64,000 nucleotides of DNA. It comes from Taklimakanibacter deserti (GTDB taxonomy: Bacteria > Pseudomonadota > Alphaproteobacteria > Rhizobiales > Aestuariivirgaceae). The stretch lies in NCBI GenBank assembly GCA_003574785.1, contig QORU01000007.1, positions 124,001 to 188,000 on the forward strand, in the 5' to 3' direction. Positions within the stretch are counted from its first letter, which is position 1. Each line of letters starts with the position of its first letter. Position numbers and translations under genes: made by a program. Below, piece by piece: positions 49,268 through 57,369 of this stretch. A model generated the notes under the pieces. It was given only the letters and a program-made list of their open reading frames with translations. It ran no database searches and had not been told where the DNA came from.

Positions 49268-49331
49268 GTCGGATAACATCCCGTCCGCAAGATGAGGCGA
49301 CGCTTGGCGAACTGCAGGACATAGGGCTCGC

Positions 49332-50006
49332 ATGCCACGGAAACTGAAGGTCTATCAGACATCACTCGGCTTCTATGATCTCGCCATCGCAGCGCCTACG
49401 ATGAAAGCGGCACTCAAAGCATGGGGTGCGAGCGAAAGCAATCTGTTTCAGCAGGGTTTTGCCAAGCAATCCGACGACCGGCAAGTCATCGCCGCCGCAA
49501 TGGCAAATCCGGGAGTGGTCCTGCGGAGGCCGGTCGGATCGAACAAGGGCTTCCAAGAGCGTGCCGAGCTGCCGACCGCTGAATCGCTCTCGGAGCATTT
49601 CAGGAAGACCGAGCTCCCGCGCAAGAAAGCCCCGGCGCCAAAATCACCAAAGGCAATCGAGAAGGCAAAGCGCGACGCTGCCGAAGTGGCAGAGCGTGAG
49701 GCCGCGGCTAAGGTCGATGAGAAGGCAGAGCGAAAGGCGGCCGCCGCATATAAGAAAGAGGAGCGCCGGCGCGAATTGAAGCGCCAAAAGGAAGCGGCAA
49801 CCGCTGCGAAACTTCGCTCCCGGCGAAATGCCGCGTTGGAGAAGGCCAAATCAGCCCTCGACAAAGCGCGCCGCGAACACGTCAAAAAGACCGCGGCGAT
49901 CGAAAAGAAACGTGCCGCGGTAGACCGCCGTGCACAACAAGAGGAGACGCGCTGGCAGAAATTGGAGCGCAGGCTGGAAGAGGCGTTGCAAAGGGCGGGC
50001 CGCTAG
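49332..50006 (+). CDS. TolA-like Lys/Ala/Glu coiled-coil protein
   Basis: 224 residues. The first 80 are a small domain (LKVYQTSLGFYDLAIAAPTM, QSDDRQVIAAAMANPGVVLR); the rest is a continuous Lys/Ala/Glu/Arg helix (about 90-222), which makes automated pipelines call such proteins TolA-like. Without signal peptide or membrane segment it is cytoplasmic. The N-terminal domain recurs in rhizobial genomes; function unknown. Confidence 0.65.
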   Translation: MPRKLKVYQTSLGFYDLAIAAPTMKAALKAWGASESNLFQQGFAKQSDDRQVIAAAMANPGVVLRRPVGSNKGFQERAELPTAESLSEHFRKTELPRKKAPAPKSPKAIEKAKRDAAEVAEREAAAKVDEKAERKAAAAYKKEERRRELKRQKEAATAAKLRSRRNAALEKAKSALDKARREHVKKTAAIEKKRAAVDRRAQQEETRWQKLERRLEEALQRAGR

Positions 50007-50168
50007 GGGCTAGCCAAGTTCGAGCCGCAAACTGATGGAACCTTCAGGCAGGCCGATAGATCTGCACTATACGAAAAGTCCTACGCGACAGCCGCGACGC
50101 GTGGGACTTTTCGGAGCATCCTGCCTAGGACAACCTCACAATCCACAAGTACAACCGGGGTTCCACCA

Positions 50169-50381
50169 TCAGTCTTCTTCAGCCGGCACGAGCTTGTCTT
50201 TTGGGTCATATGCAGCGGGCACCGCGTGGGCTTCCTCTTCCGAAGCCGCATTCTTCTGCGCCGCCTCCAATTCCTCGCGGGCACGGTCCCAATGCTCTCG
50301 GTCCAAGCCGAAGGGTTCGCCCTCGCTCTTCCAGATTTCATGCGCGCGCATCCTGATTTTTTCTTCACGGTCGTTGTCCAT
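50169..50381 (-). CDS. DUF2934-type protein (70 aa)
   Basis: REEKIRMRAHEIWKSEGEPF with the W-x-x-EG pattern, then DREHWDRAREELEAAQ: the DUF2934 signature (a short helical unit found in alphaproteobacterial stress proteins). The gene lies 18 bases behind the DUF892 gene and probably belongs to its operon. Confidence 0.8.
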   Translation of the reverse strand: MDNDREEKIRMRAHEIWKSEGEPFGLDREHWDRAREELEAAQKNAASEEEAHAVPAAYDPKDKLVPAEED

Positions 50382-50398
50382 CGACCGATCTCCACCTG

Positions 50399-50905
50399 CT
50401 AGTGTTTCGCGGTCACGCCAGCCTCTTCTCGCTGGAGATAGTTTGCAGTGAGGCTTTCAATGTGTTCATCGAGCCATTTGGCCATCGCTTCCTCCTCGCG
50501 CAGAATCTGGCCGCAGACGGTGGCGGTTTCAGTATCGCCGACCTGTTGGGCCGTCTTGACCAGGATTGTGTAGGAGGTGATTTCCATGGCTTCGAAGGCG
50601 CGGCTTGCCAGAGCGCCTTTCATAACCTCGTCGCCGACAAAGATTCCGCTGAGAGCTTGGCCAAGACCGATAGCCTTGGCGCCCGCTACTTTGAACGCGG
50701 AGGTGCTGCCATTACGCCGCTCGATGCATTTCTTGATCTCTTCGGCCTGGCGTTGTGTTTCTTTTACGTGCCGGGTGACGCGGTCTTTCAGCTCGGGATA
50801 GTGCTCAAGGCGATCTGCAAAGCTCGACAGCATTGTTTCAGCCTGCTCCTCAGCAGCATGGGCATCACGCAACCACTCCATCAAGCGCTCTTCGGCTTTT
50901 GCCAT
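50399..50905 (-). CDS. DUF892 ferritin-like protein
   Basis: 168 residues forming a four-helix ferritin-like bundle: LMEWLRDAHAAEEQAETMLS with the Glu pair, RVTRHVKETQRQAEEIKKCI, then MKGALASRAFEAMEITSYTI and ILREEEAMAKWLDEHIESLT. This is the YciE/YciF-type DUF892 family, associated with oxidative and osmotic stress. The metal ligands (E and H in helices 1 and 2) appear to be there. It is translated with the DUF2934 gene. Confidence 0.85.
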   Translation of the reverse strand: MAKAEERLMEWLRDAHAAEEQAETMLSSFADRLEHYPELKDRVTRHVKETQRQAEEIKKCIERRNGSTSAFKVAGAKAIGLGQALSGIFVGDEVMKGALASRAFEAMEITSYTILVKTAQQVGDTETATVCGQILREEEAMAKWLDEHIESLTANYLQREEAGVTAKH

Positions 50906-51054
50906 TGGAAGGGGTCTCCTCGTTCGGGTTCATATTCGAAGGAGGCCCACAAATACTGCCGATTCGGGGCCTCATTTGTCGCCAAAGCCAACTTGATTGG
51001 GGCGACGTCTCTTAATCAATGGTGGGAGCAGAAGGTTCCTATTGGCGACGCTTA

Positions 51055-51079
51055 GGAACCACGAAGAGCATCCTTGGTT
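51055..51079 (+). promoter_or_regulatory. Possible EcfG-type promoter before the LysE-like gene
   Basis: GGAAC, 16 bases, GGTT (three of four -10 bases). If real, translation of the LysE-like gene must start downstream of about 51090, not at the TTG at 51074. Confidence 0.4.
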
Positions 51080-51781
51080 AAGCATCGAACAGTTCGCGAC
51101 CGAAAAACTACGTGTAAGGCGAGACCGCGGAACGGAACAGAAGAGGTCATTATCAGCTTCTTATCATGGCTGGCATTCCTTGGGACGGTCTTCATCATGC
51201 AGCTGCCGCCTGGCCCCGACAGCATGCTCGTGGTCGCGCGTGGGATCGGGCAAGGGCCGCGCACTGCTCTCTTAACCACGCTCGGGATGACCCTCGGCGC
51301 AGGGCTCGTACAATTGCCTCTTCTTGCGCTCGGATTATCGGGCTTGCTTACCAATTCGCCCTGGGCTTTTCGTTGCTTGCAATGGCTGGGCGCCGCTTAC
51401 CTGCTTTGGCTTGGCTTCCGGCTATTAGTGGCTCCTGTGGCCGATTGGACGATTCAAAGCCCATTGGTGCAATCGCCTTTCGCGGCGGTCAAGGAAGGGA
51501 TGATAGCGACCCTTCTCAATCCCTGGCCGATGACCTTCATGGTTGCGGTTTTGCCCCAGTTCCTCGATCCGCGCGCAAGCCGTCCCGTCCTCGAACTGCT
51601 CATTCTGGGGGGGACCCAGAAGGTGTCGGGCGCTGTCGTGCTCAGTACTTACGCTCTGGCGGCTGGTCTGGTCGGCGATTGGGTCAGGCGCCATCCGCAA
51701 GCCCAGCTGTGGCAACAGCGGATGGCCGGAATTTTCATTATGTCGCTCGCTCTGTACATGCTCTTTATCGAGCGGCCCTAA
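51074..51781 (+). CDS. LysE/RhtB family exporter
   Basis: Up to 235 residues; six hydrophobic segments and the N-terminal LPPGPDSMLVVARGIGQGPR, the LysE-family signature (PGPxxxxVxxxGxxxGxxxG). Exporters of this group expel amino acids or related small molecules. No ATG lies between 51074 (TTG) and the ATG at 51198, which would cut the first helix, so the true start is uncertain and may be a non-standard codon near 51140. A possible stress promoter overlaps the annotated start. Confidence 0.75.
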   Translation: MVKHRTVRDRKTTCKARPRNGTEEVIISFLSWLAFLGTVFIMQLPPGPDSMLVVARGIGQGPRTALLTTLGMTLGAGLVQLPLLALGLSGLLTNSPWAFRCLQWLGAAYLLWLGFRLLVAPVADWTIQSPLVQSPFAAVKEGMIATLLNPWPMTFMVAVLPQFLDPRASRPVLELLILGGTQKVSGAVVLSTYALAAGLVGDWVRRHPQAQLWQQRMAGIFIMSLALYMLFIERP

Positions 51782-51908
51782 TCTCCAGATGCCGGCATCG
51801 AAACTGCACCAGCCCATCGACCGGATTGGAAGTTGGGATCAATCAAGCGAGAAACTTTAGCTCACGCTGCTTCTTGTCTAAGGCCGGTCCTTTTCCTGGA
51901 GTTGTCAG

Positions 51909-52343
51909 TTGCCAAGGCCAAAAAGCAGAGCGACCGAACCTAAAGCGAAGGCCGCCGTCGGAGTCTTAGTTGTCTCGACGAGAAAGCCCGGTAAGATTCT
52001 TCTTGTGACATCGCGGCGCTCCAAGAGCTGGACGTTGCCGAAAGGCCATGTCGATCGGATTCTGGGGCTTGCCCAGTCCGCCAGAAGAGAGGCCTTTGAA
52101 GAAGCCGGCGTGCTGGGCCGCATGACCACCATGCCTATCGGCTCTTATAGCCATCGCAAATCAAGCGGCGGTATATTTCGGGTGCGGGTCTTCAAGATGC
52201 ACATCCGGAGGGAGCTTTCCAGATGGCCAGAAAAAAAGGAGCGCCAAAGGCGCTGGGCCTCCAGCAGATCCGTGTTGAAACTGGTCGCGAATCCGAGCCT
52301 TCGGCGATTTATCAAGATACAGCTCGGTGTACCACGAGGATAG
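51909..52343 (+). CDS. NUDIX hydrolase
   Basis: 144 residues from a TTG. The Nudix box reads GHVDRILGLAQSARREAFEE with AGV; the REAFEEAG core is intact, but the first Glu of the consensus (position 7) is Leu. Diphosphoinositol-polyphosphate-type Nudix proteins of this clade often have a non-Glu here, so it is not a clear defect. It would hydrolyse nucleoside-diphosphate-like compounds. The C-terminal third is basic. Confidence 0.75.
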   Translation: MPRPKSRATEPKAKAAVGVLVVSTRKPGKILLVTSRRSKSWTLPKGHVDRILGLAQSARREAFEEAGVLGRMTTMPIGSYSHRKSSGGIFRVRVFKMHIRRELSRWPEKKERQRRWASSRSVLKLVANPSLRRFIKIQLGVPRG

Positions 52344-52732
52344 CCACATCCTCCATTTGAGCAACATGGGTACGGGCAGCGCATCGGGATATACGCCGAT
52401 GCCCGCACCGGATCTAAATACCCCTGCGACCCGGCGAGTTTGATCTAGTTTGGGCTTATCCACCTTCAAGACCCGGGCCGAAAATTTTTTGCCCGTTGGC
52501 GTCACCCATACCGGTGCCAGGTGCCTTTGCCTTGGTCCGCCGGAGGTGTGGCAAAGCATGGCTCGACCACTGCCGGCCCGAAGGTTCCGGACTGGCCGAA
52601 AATAAAGTGCTTGGAGCCCCCCCCCCCCCGCGAGGCATATCCGCCACATATCGTCAGCACGTGCATTTACCGCAACCAGCGTTAACGGCTGAGAGTTCCG
52701 ATGTGTTCCCGCCTCGATCATGGAGCACAGCT
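52344..52732. other. 389-base intergenic region with a poly-C tract
   Basis: No confident gene. A run of 13 C residues occupies 52617-52629. From about 52655 on, the sequence is similar to the leader of the 46651 paralogue, so the promoter and 5' region of the 52733 gene were duplicated together with it. Confidence 0.45.
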
Positions 52733-52978
52733 ATGCCCCTCAACTCACCCGATCGCATCGAAGAAGCGGAAGAAGGCCTGACTGACCTCCAGGCCGTTTG
52801 CCTCACAACTCTCCATTCAATGCGGGATTTTGCGGCGACCTCTCGTGCGATGGCGGCGGCATCGCGAAAACTGATCACCCAGTCTCGACAACTCCTGGGT
52901 GACACTGCAGGCATTGCGATCGGGAACAGGGCGACGGTCTACCCGGAACTGAACGTGCCACCCATCGCCGCCGAGTGA
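52733..52978 (+). CDS. Small protein (81 aa), paralogue of 46322
   Basis: MPLNSPDRIEEAEEGLTDLQ, then AMAAASRKLITQSRQLLGDT and GIAIGNRATVY match the 46651 product. A helical, Ser/Arg/Gln-rich protein without membrane segment. Two copies with conserved upstream DNA point to a family with common regulation. Function unknown. Confidence 0.55.
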   Translation: MPLNSPDRIEEAEEGLTDLQAVCLTTLHSMRDFAATSRAMAAASRKLITQSRQLLGDTAGIAIGNRATVYPELNVPPIAAE

Positions 52979-53072
52979 CCTTGTCGGTAACCACCGCCGC
53001 CAAGCCGCCGGCAAGGTTGGAAGTCCCATCAGTACTGGGGAACAGGCGCCCGGGACGCGGCGTTATACAAGC

Positions 53073-53189
53073 ATGGCAACCATTCCTTCACCCCCGCAGC
53101 CCGGTACTCCGGACCCACAACCGGCCCCCGTTCCGCCGCATGATCCATTGCCGCAGCCCCCTGGTCCGGAGCCTGACAAGCCCAAGTGA
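53073..53189 (+). CDS. Tiny proline-rich protein (38 aa)
   Basis: Starts MATIPSPPQPGTPDPQPAPV and ends PGPEPDKPK; almost half the residues are proline. Tiny Pro-rich proteins of this form are encoded in many rhizobial genomes. It is too short for usual gene calling; the Pro-rich pattern and intact frame support it. Confidence 0.5.
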   Translation: MATIPSPPQPGTPDPQPAPVPPHDPLPQPPGPEPDKPK

Positions 53190-53229
53190 CAGAATCTATT
53201 CAGAAGTGATCTGGAAAAGCCGTCGGGCA

Positions 53230-53433
53230 TCAACTCAAGGTGGGATCGATGTCGTTTCGGTTGATATAGCCGCGGTCTACGCACCATTCGGTAAAGGCTT
53301 CTCGCAGGGCATCCGATCGATTGCTGTGGGGAGCTTCCTCGCGAATGTAGCGGTCAAGAGCCGCAACCAGCACCGGCGACAGCAAGGCTGTCACGAAATC
53401 CCATCCTCTTTCCGTTGTCTTCTGCGTCACCAT
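53230..53433 (-). CDS. RHH-like small protein (67 aa), paralogue of 54078
   Basis: ERGWDFVTALLSPVLVAALD, then RYIREEAPHSNRSDALREAF and EWCVDRGYI. The pattern strand-helix-turn-helix with an SRxxALRxAF-like helix resembles ribbon-helix-helix DNA-binding proteins. The 54078 product has the same frame (W...P.LVxAFDRYIAEEAP...R...ALRDWCxxxGY). Target unknown. Confidence 0.6.
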   Translation of the reverse strand: MVTQKTTERGWDFVTALLSPVLVAALDRYIREEAPHSNRSDALREAFTEWCVDRGYINRNDIDPTLS

Positions 53434-53754
53434 TGCGAGGCCTCCTTAGTGGCATAGGCCAAGAATCAATAGAGAATCCGGCAACCAGTTCCAGCAACCG
53501 CCGCCCGGCGGCGTGGATTCGCGCAGTGAGCCTCGTGTCTCGGTTCACTCAAGCCGGCGAGGGTGATTGGTGTACCGGATATGCGGAAACTTCCGCCAGT
53601 TCGGTCCAGGCCGGTCATCGGCCTACCCTAGCCCCGTCGCGGCCAGGGCTCGCAAAAACCCACCCTTGAAGAGGCCCGCGGGCGAACTAGATAAACCCCC
53701 GACGAGCCTCCCGGCCTATGGCGGATGGAGCTTGTTGCATTTCAGGAGGAGGAC
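53434..53754. other. 321-base intergenic region, nothing recognised
   Basis: Lies between two divergent small genes. GC-rich with competing low-complexity frames. The end (53740-53750, AGGAGGAG) is the ribosome binding site of the 53755 gene. Confidence 0.4.
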
Positions 53755-54081
53755 ATGAAGAGCACCCGATTTGAGGAACCGGTTACGGTGCTGGTCGGCC
53801 TGGGCTTCCCGAGGAGGATCGAAAGCGCAATCGAGGCCCACCAGCTCCTTGCAGACATCCGGCTGACCACCTTCGAGACGGCGCATAAGGCAGCAGTGAA
53901 CGCATGCAAGGCCGCGGTCGATGGGAAGATCGATCCAGACGTGGCCAGGTCAGTCTTCGTGGCTTTTGCCCGCCGCGCCGCGATGCTGGTCTCGGAGGAT
54001 CCCTGCGGATCGAAGGGACGCACGAGACCAACGGGTGAACGGGCGCCCCTCGAAAGGGGATTGGATAGGCGAGCACAATGA
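53755..54081 (+). CDS. DUF982 family protein (108 aa)
   Basis: ATG 53755 follows a strong AGGAGGAG. Conserved elements: PVTVLVGLGFPRRIESAIEA, then TAHKAAVNACKAAVDGKIDP and DVARSVFVAFARRAAM. DUF982 is a rhizobial family of small proteins without known function, present in many copies per genome. The gene overlaps the following RHH-like gene by four bases (ATGA). Confidence 0.8.
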   Translation: MKSTRFEEPVTVLVGLGFPRRIESAIEAHQLLADIRLTTFETAHKAAVNACKAAVDGKIDPDVARSVFVAFARRAAMLVSEDPCGSKGRTRPTGERAPLERGLDRRAQ

Positions 54082-54272
54082 CAGGCGTTCACGAGCCGGA
54101 TGACACTAAGACAGGCTGGGCAACCATCCTGGTTCCACCGACATTGGTGAAAGCGTTCGACCGGTATATCGCCGAGGAGGCGCCCGATATGAGCCGGCCA
54201 CAGGTCATGTGCCACGCATTGCGGGACTGGTGCGCCGAAATGGGCTATCTCTCGTCGAGGCGCGATGAATAG
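54078..54272 (+). CDS. RHH-like small protein (64 aa)
   Basis: Paralogue of 53230: WATILVPPTLVKAFDRYIAE, then EAPDMSRPQVMCHALRDWCA and EMGYL. Probably DNA-binding. Translationally coupled to the DUF982 gene. Directly after its stop, in another frame, follows the tail end of a Crp/Fnr regulator gene. Confidence 0.6.
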   Translation: MTGVHEPDDTKTGWATILVPPTLVKAFDRYIAEEAPDMSRPQVMCHALRDWCAEMGYLSSRRDE

Positions 54273-54569
54273 TGGGGCCAGATCGCGCATCTGCTGTGCG
54301 AGATGCATGTGAGGCTCCGCTTCGTCGGGCTGGTCGAAGACAACGGCTTCGACCAGCCCATCAACCCGGAAGAACTTGGAGACGCCTTTGGCCTTTCCGC
54401 CGTGCATGTCAACCGGATGCTCCAGGTCTTGCGGCGAGCCAATCTGATCGTCACCGCCGGCCGGCGGATCGCGATACCGGATCTCGCTGCTCTGAAGGAA
54501 GCGGCCGGCTTCGATCCGATCTATCTCGAGGCCAAGGGCCTCCGGACCCGGCCGAGTGAACAAAACTGA
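54273..54569 (+). pseudogene. Remnant of a Crp/Fnr-family regulator
   Basis: Only the C-terminal winged-helix part exists: GQIAHLLCEMHVRLRFVGLV, then LGDAFGLSAVHVNRMLQVLR (the recognition helix) and LAALKEAAGFDPIYL, typical of Crp/Fnr regulators. The N-terminal cNMP-binding domain is absent. The sequence that is homologous starts right at a TAG, immediately after the RHH gene. An 88-residue product from ATG 54303 could still be made, but I treat it as truncated. Confidence 0.75.
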
Positions 54570-54574
54570 TCGCC

Positions 54575-55156
54575 ATGGCGATCCACGGCACGGAAATTGA
54601 CTTCACACAGGCGCCCGAGCACGTGGCCGAAAAGCTGATCGGAGCTTTTTTCTTTGTGGACGGGGTCGGCGGTCGGATTGTCGAGACCGAGGCTTACGAC
54701 GAAGCTGACCCCGCCTCGCACAGCTATAAAGGCCCGTCGGCGCGGAACGCCGCCATGTTCGGCGATCCCGCCCATATATATGTATACCGATCATATGGGT
54801 TGCATTGGTGTCTGAACTTTGTCTGTCGTGAGGCCGGGCGCGGCGCGGCGGTCCTCCTACGCGCGCTCGAGCCGACGGCCGGCATCGGCGCCATGGAAAA
54901 GCGACGCGGCCAGTGCCAGCTTCGCACGTTGTGCGCCGGTCCAGGCCGCGTCGGCCAAGCGCTCGGCATAAGCAAGTCCCATGACGGCCTTCCGCTCAAT
55001 CGTTGGCCGCTTTTGCTCACGCCACGGGAGCGGGACATTCCAGTCGTCGCCAGCAAACGAATCGGAATCAATCGAGCACAAGACGTCCTGTGGCGTTTTG
55101 AGCTGGCCGGATCTCCGTTCGTCAGCAGGACCAGCCACGGCGCCGTCTCATCATAG
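54575..55156 (+). CDS. 3-methyladenine DNA glycosylase (AAG/MPG family)
   Basis: 193 residues. Catalytic Glu in GGRIVETEAYDEADPASHSY, the intercalating Tyr region YVYRSYGLHWCLNFVC, and the base-flipping pocket LRALEP; a late GPGRVGQALGI loop is typical. It removes alkylated purines (3-methyladenine, hypoxanthine) to start base-excision repair. It lies five bases behind the Crp/Fnr remnant, with no promoter of EcfG type in front. Confidence 0.92.
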   Translation: MAIHGTEIDFTQAPEHVAEKLIGAFFFVDGVGGRIVETEAYDEADPASHSYKGPSARNAAMFGDPAHIYVYRSYGLHWCLNFVCREAGRGAAVLLRALEPTAGIGAMEKRRGQCQLRTLCAGPGRVGQALGISKSHDGLPLNRWPLLLTPRERDIPVVASKRIGINRAQDVLWRFELAGSPFVSRTSHGAVSS

Positions 55157-55389
55157 CTATTCCGAAACTCCTACGTCACCATTGGCGTCAAGATGCCATG
55201 GTCAGCTCGTTCACTAGCGCTGAGCTTCACGCCCCGGCACGACAGGCGATCACGGCCGTGGTGCCCTCCAACTCGGAGGATGCCTCAGGAACCAAAGTTC
55301 TCGCTCGTCATTGCTCGAGGTGTCCACTTGGCCGTGGCACGTCTCCGGGCTCCACGCAGGAAACTGCGTGGGGCCTTCAACGTCCAAAA

Positions 55390-55415
55390 GGAACATTTCG
55401 ACCGCGACGGTAGTT
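55390..55415 (+). promoter_or_regulatory. EcfG-type promoter of the DUF892 gene
   Basis: GGAAC (55390-55394), 17 bases, AGTT (55412-55415); consensus GGAAC-N16/17-CGTT. The ATG is 35 bases downstream. Confidence 0.5.
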
Positions 55416-55449
55416 CACCATCCTCTCAACCCAGAATAGGAGAACCGCC

Positions 55450-55950
55450 ATGCCGATGAACTCACTCGATGCCCTTTTCGAAGATACCCTGCGCGACATG
55501 TACTACGCAGAAAAGAAGCTCACCAAGATCCTGCCCAAAATGGCCAAAAAGGCGACGTCCGAAGAGCTGACCGAAGCCTTCACTTCGCATGCGGAAGAGA
55601 CCCAGGGCCAGGTCCAACGCATCGAGCAGGTCTTCGACATGCTCGACAAAACTCCCCGCGCCAAGAAGTGCGAAGCGCTGGAAGGCCTGTCGGCGGAAGG
55701 CGACCATGTGATGGAAGAGGCCGAGGACGACGGTGTCATGGACGCCGGCCTGATTGCCAGCGCGCAGGCGGTCGAGCATTACGAAATCGCCCGCTATGGC
55801 GCCCTTATCGCCTGGGCAAAGCAGCTCGATATGTCCGATGCGGCGGATCTTCTGGCCGAAAGCCTGGAAGAAGAAAAGGCGGCCGATGAGAAGCTGAACG
55901 GACTCGCCGAAACGGTGAACCCCATGGCAGCCCGCCAGGAAGCTGCCTAG
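55450..55950 (+). CDS. DUF892 ferritin-like protein (YciE/YciF type)
   Basis: 166 residues: LDALFEDTLRDMYYAEKKLT, then SHAEETQGQVQRIEQVFDML, VEHYEIARYGALIAWAKQL and a final SLEEEKAADEKLNGLAE. These are the four helices with Glu/His metal ligands. The family is related to ferritins and induced by stress in many bacteria. It is a second DUF892 copy, distinct from 50399. A clear intrinsic terminator follows. Confidence 0.9.
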   Translation: MPMNSLDALFEDTLRDMYYAEKKLTKILPKMAKKATSEELTEAFTSHAEETQGQVQRIEQVFDMLDKTPRAKKCEALEGLSAEGDHVMEEAEDDGVMDAGLIASAQAVEHYEIARYGALIAWAKQLDMSDAADLLAESLEEEKAADEKLNGLAETVNPMAARQEAA

Positions 55951-55963
55951 CCCATGCGTGTCA

Positions 55964-55991
55964 GCCCGCCCCTGCGGCGGGCCCCTTTTTT
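55964..55991 (+). terminator. Intrinsic terminator of the DUF892 gene
   Basis: Stem GCCCGCC/GGCGGGC, five-base loop, then CCC and a run of six T residues. Confidence 0.85.
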
Positions 55992-56001
55992 GGAGGTGCA
56001 A

Positions 56002-56442
56002 ATGCGACTCAACCCAGAGCCGTCAACAGATGTCGAGGCCGGCATCGAGGAGCTCGAAGCGCAGCGCACAGTCGGGCTCACCCGGATGACGCCGGCCGAT
56101 CCCGTCGATACGGCGCCGGTCGAGGAAAGTAGCACAGCCCCGGAAACGGTCACGACATATGAAATCGCCATCGCGACGATGTCCAACAGTCTCGATGGCG
56201 GACAGGGCGTGATCGAGGGAACCGTGGAAATCACCGAGTATGTCAACGATACCTATGTGAGCGCCGTGTCCGTCACGTCTTCAGTCATCGTCGAAAAGGA
56301 TACGCCCCTCAGCCTCATCGAAGACCGCCTCCTCAATTCGACCAGGGACACTCTGAACCGCCTGGCAGGGTTGTCAGAAAGCGACCTGCGCGGCTGCTTC
56401 GATGCGACGAAGAAGGATCAGGACCAGGCCTATCAGCGATGA
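56002..56442 (+). CDS. Hypothetical protein (146 aa)
   Basis: ATG 56002 with GGAGG upstream. An acidic N-terminus (residues 1-50, disordered) is followed by an alternating beta domain (TTYEIAIATMSNSLDGGQGV, IEGTVEITEYVNDTYVSAVS, TSSVIVEKDTPLS) and a C-terminal helix. No family recognised. It begins after a terminator, so it has its own promoter, and precedes the 56456 gene by 14 bases. Confidence 0.55.
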   Translation: MRLNPEPSTDVEAGIEELEAQRTVGLTRMTPADPVDTAPVEESSTAPETVTTYEIAIATMSNSLDGGQGVIEGTVEITEYVNDTYVSAVSVTSSVIVEKDTPLSLIEDRLLNSTRDTLNRLAGLSESDLRGCFDATKKDQDQAYQR

Positions 56443-56455
56443 ACAAGGAGACAAA

Positions 56456-56932
56456 ATGACGAATAGTGACCAGAATTCGCCGGGAAGGTCGGGCGCCGAG
56501 GGCCTGACCCCCGTGAGCAGGGAAAAAGAACCCTATGACGCCACGCGCGACCCGCGCACCGGTCGACCGCCCAACCCGCTGGAAGCGCAAAGGCTGGCAC
56601 GCAAACACGAGCAAGAGCGGCTTGCCGAGCCGAACGAAGACGACACGCCGATCGGACCCCAAACGGCCTCGGCCAATGATGCGAGCCACGGCGATGATGA
56701 GCTCGACAGATCGCCCGTCCCTGCAGGTCAGGTCCCCGCTCGCATGACCTCACCGACCGACAGTGAAGATGAAAAAGCCGCTATCGACGCTTTGGTACAG
56801 AAAGGCGTGACTCGGGAATATGCCGAGAGTCTCGTCGAAACCCATGGGACGAAGTGGGAGACGCTGAAGGCCGCGGCCTTCGCAAAAGACAATATGGATG
56901 AAAGCAATGGCCAGCAGACCGAAACCACCTAA
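56456..56932 (+). CDS. Hypothetical hydrophilic protein (158 aa)
   Basis: ATG 56456 after AAGGAG. Very hydrophilic and disordered for the first 110 residues (SPGRSGAEGLTPVSREKEPY, TRDPRTGRPPNPLEAQRLAR). A short structured end follows: DEKAAIDALVQKGVTREYAE, then SLVETHG, resembling a small helical UBA-like unit. Composition is of a stress-type or hydrophilin-like protein. The following small gene overlaps its end. Confidence 0.55.
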   Translation: MTNSDQNSPGRSGAEGLTPVSREKEPYDATRDPRTGRPPNPLEAQRLARKHEQERLAEPNEDDTPIGPQTASANDASHGDDELDRSPVPAGQVPARMTSPTDSEDEKAAIDALVQKGVTREYAESLVETHGTKWETLKAAAFAKDNMDESNGQQTETT

Positions 56933-57089
56933 ACGGGGCACGGATGAAACCTCACCCTATCTGAAAGGCGGAGAGTTCAAGAGAGAGGCAGACGAAGCCA
57001 ATGACCGCACCTCGGCGACGACGCCGCTGAGCGAGGCTGATTGGGCCGATCTTCCCCCAAAAGAACAGGACAAGCGCCAAAGGGGCTAA
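56907..57089 (+). CDS. Hypothetical hydrophilic protein (60 aa)
   Basis: Overlaps the end of the 56456 gene in another frame; ATG at 56907 (or 56898). It is Lys/Arg/Glu-rich and contains ADWADLPPKEQDKRQ. Probably disordered. The overlap suggests translational coupling; no function is known. Confidence 0.45.
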   Translation: MASRPKPPKRGTDETSPYLKGGEFKREADEANDRTSATTPLSEADWADLPPKEQDKRQRG

Positions 57090-57369
57090 GCGCAATGGCT
57101 TCAGATCGAGTCGCTTTCGCGCTTCACCTTCTTTGCCCATGATTTTCCGGAAAGCCGATAGACGGCGGCGCATGGACGGCACGCGCTTCCGGATCATGCT
57201 CCAGCATCAACCTCTCCCGGCTGGTCTCCACAGCAACCTGGACGGGCAACCCAGTGAAAGCCCCGCCGCGGATCGGATGGCCGGCGAGGCTCTCCCCGGC
57301 TTGAGCGACTCCTGAGCGGGGGCTTTGCGAATGAAGCATGGGGAACATGGCGTTCCGGTCAGATGGGCC

